A DNA stretch of 64,000 nucleotides, taken from positions 620,001 to 684,000 of the forward strand of contig NZ_WQEG01000001.1 in assembly GCF_013033515.1 (NCBI RefSeq), in the 5' to 3' direction. Under the pieces are notes generated by a model, which saw only the letters and a program-made list of their open reading frames with translations, did not search any database and was not told where the DNA came from. Shown piece by piece: positions 52,764 through 61,570 of the stretch. Numbering within the stretch: position 1 is the first letter of the stretch; the number at the start of each line of letters is the position of its first letter. The translations under genes were made by a program, and so were the position numbers. Origin of the DNA: Ruegeria sp. HKCCA6707 (GTDB taxonomy: Bacteria; Pseudomonadota; Alphaproteobacteria; Rhodobacterales; Rhodobacteraceae).

Positions 52764-53777
52764 ATGAAAATAGTCAAAACAGCTGCCGTGGCGGCCCTAG
52801 CTACAACAATGGCAGCCGGTTTCGCGGTGGCGGAGACCACCAAGCTTAGAATTCAAACGCATTTCTCGCCTGAAACGCTGTCCGGACAGATGGCTGCCAA
52901 ATACGTGGAAGACATCCAAGAGATGTCGAATGGCGAAATCGAAGTTGAAATGTTCTATTCGTCATCAGTGGTCAAATCGGTGGAAACCTTTGACGCTGCA
53001 GCAACCGGGATTCTGGACTGCGACATGACCGGTGGTGGCTATCAAACCGGTAAAAACCCTGCATTCCAGTTCGCGGGCGACCTGCTCGGCGGCTACCAGA
53101 ACCCCTATCAGCAAATGGCCTGGCTGCTGCATGGTGGTGGCAGAGACGCGGTAAACGACCTTTACAATGGCTATGACATGGAGTTCATCGGGTGGTGGAT
53201 TCCGGGGCCGGAATCGCTGTCTTCCACCAAACCGATTGCCAAGGTCGAAGACTTCAAGGATTGGAAATTCCGCTCACCTCCGGGTCTGGCCACCAAGGTG
53301 TTTGCCGAGCTTGGCGCGTCACCCATCGTGATGGACTTTAACGAGATCTTCACCGCGCTGGAAACTGGCATTATCGACGGTGCGGATGCTGCAAACCTGA
53401 CCAACAACGTGGGCTTGGGTCTTTATGAGATCGCTGGACACACCAACTATCCTGGCTTCCACTCGATGCCGGCAGACCATCTGGCGTGCCGCAAAGACGT
53501 GTGGGACGCGATGCCTGCGCACCACAAGAAGATCATGGAAGTCGCCATGGACAGCCTGGCACTGCACAACGCCACAATCAACGAAGTGCAGAACGCGCAA
53601 ACAGCAAAAGACCTGAAGGCGAAGGGCGTACAGCTGTACGAATGGACACCGGAAGATCTGGCCGCTTACCGCGCAGCTGTTCAAGTTGGTTGGACCGAGT
53701 TTGCCACGACCCCCGAAGCCCAGGCGCTTTTGGAGAGCCATATCAACTTCCTGCGCGATATGGGCGCGATGCAATAA
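52764..53777 (+). CDS. dctP: TRAP transporter solute-binding protein
   Basis: A 337-residue periplasmic binding protein with a Sec signal peptide (about residues 1-23, ending GFAVA). The mature protein begins TTKLRIQTHFSPETL. WKFRSPPGLATKVFAELGAS holds the conserved carboxylate-binding arginine, and ALETGIIDGAD follows. The start has GGGAGGA seven bases above. It is encoded just before a galactarolactone cycloisomerase-like enzyme, so its ligand may be a uronate or aldarate. Two unusually long membrane subunits follow downstream. Confidence 0.92.
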   Translation: MKIVKTAAVAALATTMAAGFAVAETTKLRIQTHFSPETLSGQMAAKYVEDIQEMSNGEIEVEMFYSSSVVKSVETFDAAATGILDCDMTGGGYQTGKNPAFQFAGDLLGGYQNPYQQMAWLLHGGGRDAVNDLYNGYDMEFIGWWIPGPESLSSTKPIAKVEDFKDWKFRSPPGLATKVFAELGASPIVMDFNEIFTALETGIIDGADAANLTNNVGLGLYEIAGHTNYPGFHSMPADHLACRKDVWDAMPAHHKKIMEVAMDSLALHNATINEVQNAQTAKDLKAKGVQLYEWTPEDLAAYRAAVQVGWTEFATTPEAQALLESHINFLRDMGAMQ

Positions 53778-53807
53778 TCAAGCTTCAGCTGAATGTTGGC
53801 TGACAAC

Positions 53808-53833
53808 GGATAGGCCGCGCGAACGGCCTGTCC
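53808..53833 (+). other. Hairpin after dctP
   Basis: GGATAGGCCG and CGGCCTGTCC pair over 10 bp (one G-U) around CGCGAA, 30 bases past the dctP stop and 25 bases before the next start. It is the third such hairpin behind a binding-protein gene in this window. Confidence 0.6.
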
Positions 53834-53858
53834 GAACTTGCGCCGGGACCCCGATTTC

Positions 53859-55028
53859 ATGAAAATCACCAGAATAACAAGCCACGTCCTGCAATACGAT
53901 ATGCCGGAAGTTCTTGGCTATTCGCAGCAGTATTACGACAGGCGCACAACCCATCTGGTCGAGGTTCAGACCGACGAGGGGGTGACCGGCTGGGGTGAGT
54001 GTTTTGGCCCCGGCAATGTGGCCGTTGCCAACAAATCCATCGTCGAGAAAGTTATTCAACCAATGGTCCTTGGCATGGACCCGTTGGACAAGGACGTGAT
54101 CTGGCACAAGGTGTATAACCTTCTGCGAGACCATGGCCAAAGCGGTATGCCGATCCAGGCCTTGTCTGGCGTGGACATCGCGCTTTGGGACATTGCGGGT
54201 AAGGTTTCTGGCTTGCCGCTGCACAAATTGTTGGGCGGTGCGCATCGAAACTCCGTGCCCTGCTATGGCTATGGCATGATGCTGCGGGATGAACCGGTCG
54301 ATGATCTTGCACGGCGTTTCGAGGACGAAGCCGCGCAAATCAAAGCGATGGGTTTTACCGCCACTAAGATGAAAACCGGGTTCGGTCCAAAACCGGATGT
54401 CAAACTCTGCGAAGCCGTTCGGAGAGGCGTGGGTGACGGTTTTCGGTTCATGGTCGACGCGAACCACGCTTACACAACCTCGGACGCATTCTACGTTGGC
54501 CGCGCGCTTGAAGAACTGGACGCCTATTGGTTCGAAGAACCCGTCGCGCCCGAAGACATTGACGGCTATCGCGAACTTCGCGCCGGGTTGAAGATCAACA
54601 TTTCGGGTGGTGAGGCGGTGTTCAACCGCTGGGCCTGGCGACATCTTCTTGAAAACCGGGGCCTAGACATCGCGCAGCCCGAGGTTTGCGCTTTGGGCGG
54701 TATCTCGGAATACCTTCGGGTGCTGGCGCTTTGCCACGCGCATTTCACACCTGTGGTCAATCATGTCTGGGGCAGCGCCATCGCCGTTGCGACCAATCTG
54801 CATCTTCTGGCGTCCATGCCCGCGCTGCCGGGTGGGTTGCACCCGTGGGAACCGATGCTGGAGTTCGACACGACAGACAACAAGTTCCGGGATGATCTAC
54901 TGACAGTTCCGCTGGAAATTCAAAAACAGGTCAAGGCCAATAACGGCCGCGTCACGATCCCGACCGGCCCCGGACTGGGGGTCGAGCCAAATCGGGACTT
55001 CATCACGCATTACACGATCGACGGATAG
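53859..55028 (+). CDS. Enolase-superfamily enzyme, D-galactarolactone cycloisomerase-like
   Basis: A 389-residue mandelate racemase/muconate lactonising family enzyme. TKMKTGFG gives the KxK bases, VDANHAY and YWFEEPVAPED supply metal ligands with a later Glu in SGGEAVF, and the base His lies in VVNHVWGSAIAVA. The blocks LLRDHGQSGMPIQALSGVDI, WEPMLEFDTTDNKFRDD and TIPTGPGLGVEPNRD closely follow Agrobacterium Gci, which opens galactaro-1,4-lactone to a 2-keto-3-deoxy-hexarate. It starts 81 bases after dctP within a TRAP operon. Related acid sugar dehydratases are an alternative. Confidence 0.82.
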   Translation: MKITRITSHVLQYDMPEVLGYSQQYYDRRTTHLVEVQTDEGVTGWGECFGPGNVAVANKSIVEKVIQPMVLGMDPLDKDVIWHKVYNLLRDHGQSGMPIQALSGVDIALWDIAGKVSGLPLHKLLGGAHRNSVPCYGYGMMLRDEPVDDLARRFEDEAAQIKAMGFTATKMKTGFGPKPDVKLCEAVRRGVGDGFRFMVDANHAYTTSDAFYVGRALEELDAYWFEEPVAPEDIDGYRELRAGLKINISGGEAVFNRWAWRHLLENRGLDIAQPEVCALGGISEYLRVLALCHAHFTPVVNHVWGSAIAVATNLHLLASMPALPGGLHPWEPMLEFDTTDNKFRDDLLTVPLEIQKQVKANNGRVTIPTGPGLGVEPNRDFITHYTIDG

Positions 55029-55044
55029 GGACGAGGGTTAAACG

Positions 55045-55887
55045 ATGCATAAAAACTCAGGCGGGCTCATAGAGTGGCTCATCCCCCTGGCCTTCGTCGC
55101 CACGGCCAGTTGGCTGGTTTGGCACCTGCCAGCCTTTTTGCTGGACTGGCTGCCTTACGAGTCTGAATCACTCAAAAGCCAGGTCACTGAAATCTATCTG
55201 CGCAGTGACGTGACACCCGAAATGGCGGGCGTTTTCGGCGGGTTCATCGACATCATCGACCTTGCTGCGCTGATCCTTTTACCCATCCTTGCTGTGATCG
55301 GAACCAAGACCGTTCGACCGGCTGCGATGGAGTTTGACGGCCCCACGGCAATGGATCATTTCGCGCTGTTCATCGGGCGTGTCACCATGATGATGATCGC
55401 GATCATGACCGTTGTGATGCTGTACGAAGTGTTCATGCGGTACATTCTGGAAAAGCCGACCGAATGGGCCAACGAGATGACCCTTTGGTTTGCCAGTTTC
55501 GTATTCCTGATGTCCGGCTATTATGCCATGCAGCAGCGCAGCCATATTCGGATTTTCCTGCTTTATGATGCCGTGCCTCGTTGGCTTCAACGCGTATTCG
55601 ATACGATCTCGACGGTGCTTATCGTGCTGTTTGCGTTCTTTCTGGTCTACGGCAGCTTCAAGCAGGTTTTCGTCAATAAGCTTTATAAATGGGAGCTTTA
55701 CGGCTCGGCCTTCAACCCACCGATACCAGCGACCCTGCAGCCCATGGTGCTGATCGTGATCACACTTGTGGCGATGCAGGCGATTTTGAACCTGATCGCA
55801 GATTGGAACAAAGAGCCAGAAATCCACACCGATGAACCAGACGAAGACGAAATAGAAATGATCAAGAAAGCGGTGGGGCAAGACTGA
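55045..55887 (+). CDS. dctQ: TRAP small permease subunit, extended
   Basis: A 280-residue DctQ subunit, about 100 residues longer than usual. The extra N-terminal part has two added membrane helices (about residues 9-30 and 66-88). The standard four-helix DctQ domain starts near residue 105, with EKPTEWANEMTLWFASFVF and QQRSHIRIFLLYDAVPRW as the family blocks. The C-terminal tail is acidic (EPEIHTDEPDEDEIEM). It lies 16 bases past the cycloisomerase and overlaps dctM by one base. Confidence 0.88.
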   Translation: MHKNSGGLIEWLIPLAFVATASWLVWHLPAFLLDWLPYESESLKSQVTEIYLRSDVTPEMAGVFGGFIDIIDLAALILLPILAVIGTKTVRPAAMEFDGPTAMDHFALFIGRVTMMMIAIMTVVMLYEVFMRYILEKPTEWANEMTLWFASFVFLMSGYYAMQQRSHIRIFLLYDAVPRWLQRVFDTISTVLIVLFAFFLVYGSFKQVFVNKLYKWELYGSAFNPPIPATLQPMVLIVITLVAMQAILNLIADWNKEPEIHTDEPDEDEIEMIKKAVGQD

Positions 55888-57509
55888 TGGACATTGGAAC
55901 AATCTCTCTCATCCTGATGGTCGCGCTGATCGCGCTTTTGGCCATCGGTATGCCTCTGGGTCTGGCATCGGCTTCGCTGGCCGTTCTGGTTCTGGTGTTG
56001 AAGTTCGAGCCTACCCTGCTTTTGAACCCGTTCTCTTTCGGAGACGGCATTCTCACCGGGCGCCCGGGCACCGGGCCCTTATATATCCTGGCCCAGAAAA
56101 TATACGGGCTCTTAACGGACTACGTGCTCATATCCGTGCCCTTGTTCATCTTCATGGCCTCGCTGCTGGAACGGTCCGGGATCGCCAAGGACATGTATTC
56201 CTCGCTGAATGTCTGGTTGTCGCGGACGCGCGGTGGGATTGCCATCGTGACCTCGATCATGGCCGTTATCATGGCCGCCATGTCCGGCATTATTGGGGGT
56301 GAAGTAGTCCTGCTGGGCCTGATCGCCCTGCCGCAGATGCTGCGGCTGGGATATAACCAGAACCTCGCGATTGGGGTGATCTGTGCGTCCGGGTCGCTGG
56401 GCACCATGATCCCGCCCTCGATTGTACTGATCATCTACGGGCTGATCACGGAAACCTCGATCAAGTCGCTGTTCACCGCGTCGTTCATCCCCGGTTTCAT
56501 GCTGGCCTCGATGATCATTCTCTACATCATCATTCGCACCCAGCTGAACCCGGACCATGCACCTTTGCCGGAACCGGATCCCAACGACCCTGAACCTGGC
56601 GAAAAGCGCAAACTCTTTGCCGCGTTCATGAGCATTGTCGTCGCTGGTTTTTCGACCGTCCTGTTCATCCGTGCGGCCTTTTTCGAGCTTTCAGGCTCGA
56701 ACGCCGCCAGCCAGGGCGAACCTGCGCGGCTGGGAACGGTTGAATACCTGCCGTGGTTTGCAGGCATCACCATCGTTTCGCTGTTGCTGATCTTTTTCGT
56801 CTTCGGGCGCGAACGCGCAAAAATCGGATGGGAGATGGGCAAAGGTCTTGTCGCCCCGATTGTGGTCATCGGCGTTGTACTGGGCTCGATCTATGGCGGC
56901 ATCACCGGCATCACCGAAGCGGCGGGCATGGGCGCTTTTGCCGTTCTGATCATTGCCGTTCTCAGGGGCGAAGGATCCTTTGAACTGGTTTGGGACAGCC
57001 TTATGCGCACGCTCAAATCCACCGGTACGATCATCTGGGTCACCATTGGTGCTGCGGCGCTGGCGGGTGCCTATACCATCGCGGGTGGGCCGCAATATGT
57101 GGCCGATCTGATTGTTGGACAGGACCTGCCCACGATGTTGGTCATTCTGGTGATGATGCTGATCCTTCTTTTCATGGGGGCCTTCATGGATTGGGTCGGC
57201 ATTGTGCTGCTGATCATTCCGGTGTTCCTGCCCATCGTGCTGCGCCTACCCATCGAAGAGATCGGGCTTATTGGTCAACTTGACCCAAGCCATGTGGCAA
57301 TCTGGTTTGGCGTTGTGTTCTGTATGAACATGCAGGTCAGCTTCCTGTCTCCACCCTTTGGCCCTGCGGCGTTCTATCTGAAGTCGGTGGCCCCGCCCCA
57401 TATCAGCCTCACAGATATCTTCCGCGGCTTCCTGCCCTTTATCGGAATTCAGCTGCTGGCGCTTTCGGTGCTGCTGATTTGGCCCGGTATCATCGCGCTG
57501 CTGCTATGA
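55887..57509 (+). CDS. dctM: TRAP large permease subunit, extended
   Basis: A 540-residue DctM subunit, about 100 longer than usual. The typical first half ends near residue 210 (GVICASGSLGTMIPPSI, then a helix to IIRTQLNP). A proline-rich linker (PLPEPDPNDPEPGEK) and two added helices (about residues 240-260 and 290-308) come before the second half resumes (APIVVIGVVLGSIYGGITG). NMQVSFLSPPFGPAAFYL is the C-terminal signature. The added helices in both subunits probably pack together. Confidence 0.9.
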   Translation: MDIGTISLILMVALIALLAIGMPLGLASASLAVLVLVLKFEPTLLLNPFSFGDGILTGRPGTGPLYILAQKIYGLLTDYVLISVPLFIFMASLLERSGIAKDMYSSLNVWLSRTRGGIAIVTSIMAVIMAAMSGIIGGEVVLLGLIALPQMLRLGYNQNLAIGVICASGSLGTMIPPSIVLIIYGLITETSIKSLFTASFIPGFMLASMIILYIIIRTQLNPDHAPLPEPDPNDPEPGEKRKLFAAFMSIVVAGFSTVLFIRAAFFELSGSNAASQGEPARLGTVEYLPWFAGITIVSLLLIFFVFGRERAKIGWEMGKGLVAPIVVIGVVLGSIYGGITGITEAAGMGAFAVLIIAVLRGEGSFELVWDSLMRTLKSTGTIIWVTIGAAALAGAYTIAGGPQYVADLIVGQDLPTMLVILVMMLILLFMGAFMDWVGIVLLIIPVFLPIVLRLPIEEIGLIGQLDPSHVAIWFGVVFCMNMQVSFLSPPFGPAAFYLKSVAPPHISLTDIFRGFLPFIGIQLLALSVLLIWPGIIALLL

Positions 57510-57539
57510 GGCCCCGCCACAGCAGATCGGAGCGGTAAC

Positions 57540-58541
57540 GTGAAGCGGATCCTAGTGGTCGGAGGCGGGTTGATCGGTATGCGCCACGCGCAGGCTGTGA
57601 TGCACCATCCCGATTGCGCGCTGGTGGGGCTGGCCGATCCCGACCCCACCATCCAGATCGAAGCCCCGCGGTTTTACTGCATGGGTTCCGTCGAAGCAGA
57701 GGTCGATGGCGCCATCATTGCCACGCCCACCCATCTGCACGCAGATCACGGGATCGAGGCGGCCCAGCGCGGATGGCATGTGCTGATCGAAAAACCGGTG
57801 GCCGGTTCGGTCGGGGACGCTCAGCGACTGCAAGCGGCACTGCAAGGCGCGGGCGTTCAAAGCCTGGTGGGTCATCACCGGCGCTATCACCGCAGCTTGC
57901 AACAACTGAGGGGTAAGATCGCCGAAGGGGCAATTGGCCGGGTCATCAATATCTCATTGCTGTGGGCCATGCGCAAACCCGATAGCTATTTCCAGCAGAA
58001 CTGGCGCACATCGGATGGCAGCCCCGTGATGATCAACCTTGTGCATGACATAGATGTACTGCGCTTTGTCATCGGCGAGATTACCCAAATCGCGGCCCTG
58101 CGCGGCGCATCTTTGCGCGGGTCTGAACGCATTGAAAGCGGCGCCGTCGCGTTGGCCTTTGACACCGGTGCCACCGGAACCATCAGCTTCACAGACGCCG
58201 CCCCAAGCCCATGGGGGTTTGAGGCCGGAACTGGTGAGAACCCAAATATCGGCACTACCGGGCAAGACATGATGTGGATCACAGGCACCCAAGGTGCCAT
58301 CAGTTACCCCTCGATGACGCTCTGGCAGGGGCAGGATTGGGGCACGGCTGCGACGCGACAACCGCTGGAAACTCCGATCCAGGATCAGCCCCCTTTGGCG
58401 GCGCAACTGGATCACTTTTTGGAAGTAATCGATGGGGCGGCACCGTTGATCGACGTCGCCGATGCCGCGCGCACACTCGAAATTGCCACGATGATAGAAG
58501 AAACGCTCCGCGCGCAACCCGCCGGGGCAGGATATAGCTGA
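57540..58541 (+). CDS. Gfo/Idh/MocA family oxidoreductase
   Basis: A 333-residue NAD(P)-dependent sugar oxidoreductase. The cofactor motif is VVGGGLIGMRHA (about residues 5-16), the catalytic Lys is in LIEKPVAGS (about residue 86), and the substrate side has MINLVHDIDVLRF with the conserved Asp and His order. The start is GTG, with GGAG seven bases above. It is 30 bases past dctM in the TRAP operon. It could oxidise a uronate or a lactone precursor; the substrate is unknown. Confidence 0.87.
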   Translation: MKRILVVGGGLIGMRHAQAVMHHPDCALVGLADPDPTIQIEAPRFYCMGSVEAEVDGAIIATPTHLHADHGIEAAQRGWHVLIEKPVAGSVGDAQRLQAALQGAGVQSLVGHHRRYHRSLQQLRGKIAEGAIGRVINISLLWAMRKPDSYFQQNWRTSDGSPVMINLVHDIDVLRFVIGEITQIAALRGASLRGSERIESGAVALAFDTGATGTISFTDAAPSPWGFEAGTGENPNIGTTGQDMMWITGTQGAISYPSMTLWQGQDWGTAATRQPLETPIQDQPPLAAQLDHFLEVIDGAAPLIDVADAARTLEIATMIEETLRAQPAGAGYS

Positions 58542-58571
58542 CCGCAAGGTCTTGGATGGAAAGGACACCCA

Positions 58572-59459
58572 ATGAGCAAACCATCAATTGGATTTATTGG
58601 TCTGGGCCTGATGGGCGGCGCCATGGTCAGCCGCCTTTTGGACAAAGGCTATGCCGTCACCGTTCTGGGAAACCGTGACCGCACCCATCTGGATGCTGCG
58701 ATTGCCAGGGGCGCGACTGAGGCCGCGAATGCCTGCGAACTGGCCAAGGCCAGCGATATCGTCATGCTGTGCATGGGCACCTCGGATCAGGTTGAAGGCC
58801 GTATGCGCGGTGCCGATGGGGTAATCGCCGGATTGAAAGACGGTGCAATTGTCATCGATTTCGGCACCTCGCTTCCCGGCAGCACGCGCACCCTTGCGGC
58901 TGAGGTTGCAGCGGCCGGAGGCAGCTATCTTGACGCTCCGCTTGGCCGCACCCCGGCGCATGCGCTGGAAGGCAAACTGAACATCATGACCTCGGGCAAC
59001 AAAGCGGCCTATGACAATGCCGAACCGGTATTGAAAGATCTGGGCGAAAACGTCTTTTACCTCGGGGAGGTCGGCTCGGGGCATACAATCAAACTGATCA
59101 ACAACTTCTTTGGCATGACAGTGGCCAACGCTATGGCCGAAGCTTTGGCGATGGCGGATGTGGCGGGTGTTGACCGCAAACAGCTTCATGAGGTGATGGC
59201 TGCAGGCCCGCTGCATTCCGGTATGATGGATTTTGTCGCAGCCTACGGGGTCGAGGGCGACCCGAACCAACTGGCCTTTGCAATCAAGAACGCCGCGAAA
59301 GATCTCGGCTATTACGACCGCATGGCCAAAGAGGCCGGTGTCACAAGCGTGATGTCACAGGGCACATTGTCTGCGCTCAATGATGCGCGTGACAGCGGAC
59401 AAGCAGACGATATGGTCAGTCAGATGGTGGACTATTATGTCAATCGCTTCAAAAGCTGA
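58572..59459 (+). CDS. 3-hydroxyisobutyrate dehydrogenase-family protein
   Basis: A 295-residue beta-hydroxyacid dehydrogenase. It has FIGLGLMGGAMVSRLLDKGY at the N-terminus, then DAPLGRTPAHALEGKL, where the usual DAPVSGG substrate loop is changed to DAPLGRT, and the catalytic Lys in IKLINNFFGM. The changed loop sets it apart from the copy at 50069 and suggests another substrate. It lies in the same run as the Gfo/Idh gene and DMT exporter. A tartronate semialdehyde reductase-like or sulfolactaldehyde-reductase-like activity is possible. Confidence 0.84.
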   Translation: MSKPSIGFIGLGLMGGAMVSRLLDKGYAVTVLGNRDRTHLDAAIARGATEAANACELAKASDIVMLCMGTSDQVEGRMRGADGVIAGLKDGAIVIDFGTSLPGSTRTLAAEVAAAGGSYLDAPLGRTPAHALEGKLNIMTSGNKAAYDNAEPVLKDLGENVFYLGEVGSGHTIKLINNFFGMTVANAMAEALAMADVAGVDRKQLHEVMAAGPLHSGMMDFVAAYGVEGDPNQLAFAIKNAAKDLGYYDRMAKEAGVTSVMSQGTLSALNDARDSGQADDMVSQMVDYYVNRFKS

Positions 59460-60344
59460 GTGATGCCTGTCACGGCCAGTTCAACAGCGGATCTTCCGCG
59501 CCTCGGCATTCTGATGATGCTGTTGGCGTGGTTGGCCTTTTCGATTGTCGATCTGGGCGCCAAGTGGCTGGCCGTGGCCGGAATTCCTGCGTTTCAACTG
59601 GCCTTCATGCGCTATGCGGGCCACTTCGTGATCTCTCTGGGCGTTGTTGCAAAAGGTGGATTGGGGCTGCGCCGCTTTCAGACCGATCACCCGTGGCAGG
59701 TGATCAGCCGCGCGTTACTGTTGGTCTCAGCCACCGTCTTCAATTTTTACGTGCTTCAGTTTCTGTCGCTGGCAGTCGTTTCGGCGATCATGTTCTCAAG
59801 CCCGGTGATCGTGTGTTTTCTGACCGTTTTTGTGCTGAAAGAGAAAGTTGGGCCTTGGCGCATCGGCGCAATCATTCTGGGGTTTCTGGGTGTTCTGATC
59901 ATCCTGCGCCCCTTTGGCACTGTCTTTCATCCAGCGATGCTGTTGATCGTCTATAATGCCACAGCGCTGGCACTGTATTCCATCATGACGCGCAAGTTGT
60001 CAGGTGTCGTCGCCGTTGACACGATGCAGTTTTATCTGGGTTTGACTGGCACGGTTGTTCTGCTGCCCTTCGCCCTTTGGTTCTGGGTTCAACCTGATAA
60101 TATTGGCGGAGTGCTTATTCTGATCGCTTTGGGCGTCTTCGGGTGGGTTGGCCACCAATTGCTGACCAATGCGCATCGGTTCGGCACAGCCAACCAGTTG
60201 ATGCCGTTCACCTACTCCTACCTGATCTATATGGCGATTTGGGGGTATCTGGTCTTTGGCACTGTTCCGGACGCCCGCACCCTGACCGGTGCCGCCCTGA
60301 TCATGAGCGCAGGGCTGATCATCTGGAAACGAGAAAAAGCCTAG
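59460..60344 (+). CDS. DMT superfamily (EamA) transporter
   Basis: A 294-residue membrane protein with ten helices in two EamA repeats. FYVLQFLSLAVVSAIMFSSP ends the first repeat, and the second opens at LYSIMTRKLSG. Members export or import small metabolites. It begins directly after the dehydrogenase stop with GTGATG, where either codon could be the start; the ATG at 59463 is the more usual choice. The position suggests export of a pathway product or overflow metabolite. Confidence 0.87.
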   Translation: MMPVTASSTADLPRLGILMMLLAWLAFSIVDLGAKWLAVAGIPAFQLAFMRYAGHFVISLGVVAKGGLGLRRFQTDHPWQVISRALLLVSATVFNFYVLQFLSLAVVSAIMFSSPVIVCFLTVFVLKEKVGPWRIGAIILGFLGVLIILRPFGTVFHPAMLLIVYNATALALYSIMTRKLSGVVAVDTMQFYLGLTGTVVLLPFALWFWVQPDNIGGVLILIALGVFGWVGHQLLTNAHRFGTANQLMPFTYSYLIYMAIWGYLVFGTVPDARTLTGAALIMSAGLIIWKREKA

Positions 60345-60347
60345 CAG

Positions 60348-60368
60348 TTGGCCACACCAAGGGGCCAA
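60348..60368. terminator. Weak hairpin between convergent genes
   Basis: TTGGCC (60348-60353) and GGCCAA (60363-60368) form a 6-bp stem between the convergent DMT and uxuB-like genes. It may stop transcription from either side, though without a clear T-run. Confidence 0.35.
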
Positions 60369-60370
60369 AC

Positions 60371-61570
60371 TCACTTCTGCCGAAGGGCAGGCACAAGATC
60401 CTCGGCACCGATCAATTTCAACAATGCAGGCACCGGATCCGTCTGTCTTGCGGCCGTCGCGATCTCATCTGCCAGTGGGTCGTTCAATGCCCTGCCCTGC
60501 GCCGTTTCCGAAAGACAAAACGCGATCCAAAACCGCAGCCCGTCCCGAACGGCTTCTGACCCCGTCTCACGCAGGGTCGGCAAGAACCGGTAGGGTAGTT
60601 TCTGACTGCCATCCATCGCGATCTGATCGAGGCGGTGTGCCAGCTCTGGATTTTCGAACCGGTGGATCAACGCTTGCGCATAGGCCGGAACCTGATCCTG
60701 CAACGCCGCGGGCAGAGTGCTGCCTGCATCCGCCATCAACCGGGTCACCAGAGGGCGCAAGACCGGATCGGCCACCGCTTCATGCACATAGGTCAGGCCC
60801 CGCCCGAGCCCACCATAGGCCAAAAGCGAATGCGCGCCGTTCAACATGCGCAGTTTGCGCTTTTCATGCGGTGCAACATCATCGGTCAGTTGCACACCCG
60901 GCCAATCCGGGCGCGCACCTGCAAAGCGGTCTTCGATGACCCATTCAGAGAACGCCTCGGTCGGAACGGCCATCGGGTCACCACTGATCGCGCGCACCGC
61001 GTCTGTCGTGGCCGGGGTGATACGGTCGACCATCGAATTGGGGAAACTCAGGATATCCCAATTCAAATCCAACCCGGCAGCCTGTGCAAAATCGTACACC
61101 GCTGATTTCAGGACCGCCCCGTTCTCGAACCGGTTGTCGCAGCTCAGCACAGTTACCGGCGATTGTCTTTGCGCCAAACCATGACCGAGGAACCCGATCA
61201 GAGTCGAAACCGCTTGCCCTGACAGATCCGACTGGATCGCCGGGTCTTGCAGGTTCAGCTTGCTACTTGCATCCAGATGATACCCCTTTTCGGTCACGGT
61301 CGCCGAAATGATATCTGCGGTCTGGATCACCTCAAAAACCGCCGCGCGATCTTCGGGCACAACCAAAACATCGCTTATCACCTCGATGCGCTTTACGCCC
61401 TGCCCTTGCACACACAAGTCATAGGCAAAGCCCTGCTTGACCAGCCCGTCGCGGACGCCGGACGAGCGCAAACTAACGCCGATCACGTCCCATCCACTGG
61501 CCTGCGCCGTATAGTCCAGCAGATGTGCGCGGGCGAAATTTCCAAGCCCGAAGTGAAGAATTGTGGCCAT
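60371..61570 (-). CDS. Mannitol dehydrogenase-family oxidoreductase (fructuronate reductase-like)
   Basis: A 399-residue NAD-dependent polyol/hexuronate reductase. It starts MATILHFGLGNFARAHLLDY and shows the family signature SFPNSMVDRITPATTD and SCDNRFENG. The catalytic Lys is in KRKLRMLNGAHSLLAY. UxuB and UxaB of enterics are about 485 residues, so this is a short form. Its start overlaps the uxaC stop by one base, which argues for fructuronate or tagaturonate as substrate. Without uxuA, uxaA or kdgK nearby the product's fate is unclear. Confidence 0.85.
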   Translation of the reverse strand: MATILHFGLGNFARAHLLDYTAQASGWDVIGVSLRSSGVRDGLVKQGFAYDLCVQGQGVKRIEVISDVLVVPEDRAAVFEVIQTADIISATVTEKGYHLDASSKLNLQDPAIQSDLSGQAVSTLIGFLGHGLAQRQSPVTVLSCDNRFENGAVLKSAVYDFAQAAGLDLNWDILSFPNSMVDRITPATTDAVRAISGDPMAVPTEAFSEWVIEDRFAGARPDWPGVQLTDDVAPHEKRKLRMLNGAHSLLAYGGLGRGLTYVHEAVADPVLRPLVTRLMADAGSTLPAALQDQVPAYAQALIHRFENPELAHRLDQIAMDGSQKLPYRFLPTLRETGSEAVRDGLRFWIAFCLSETAQGRALNDPLADEIATAARQTDPVPALLKLIGAEDLVPALRQK

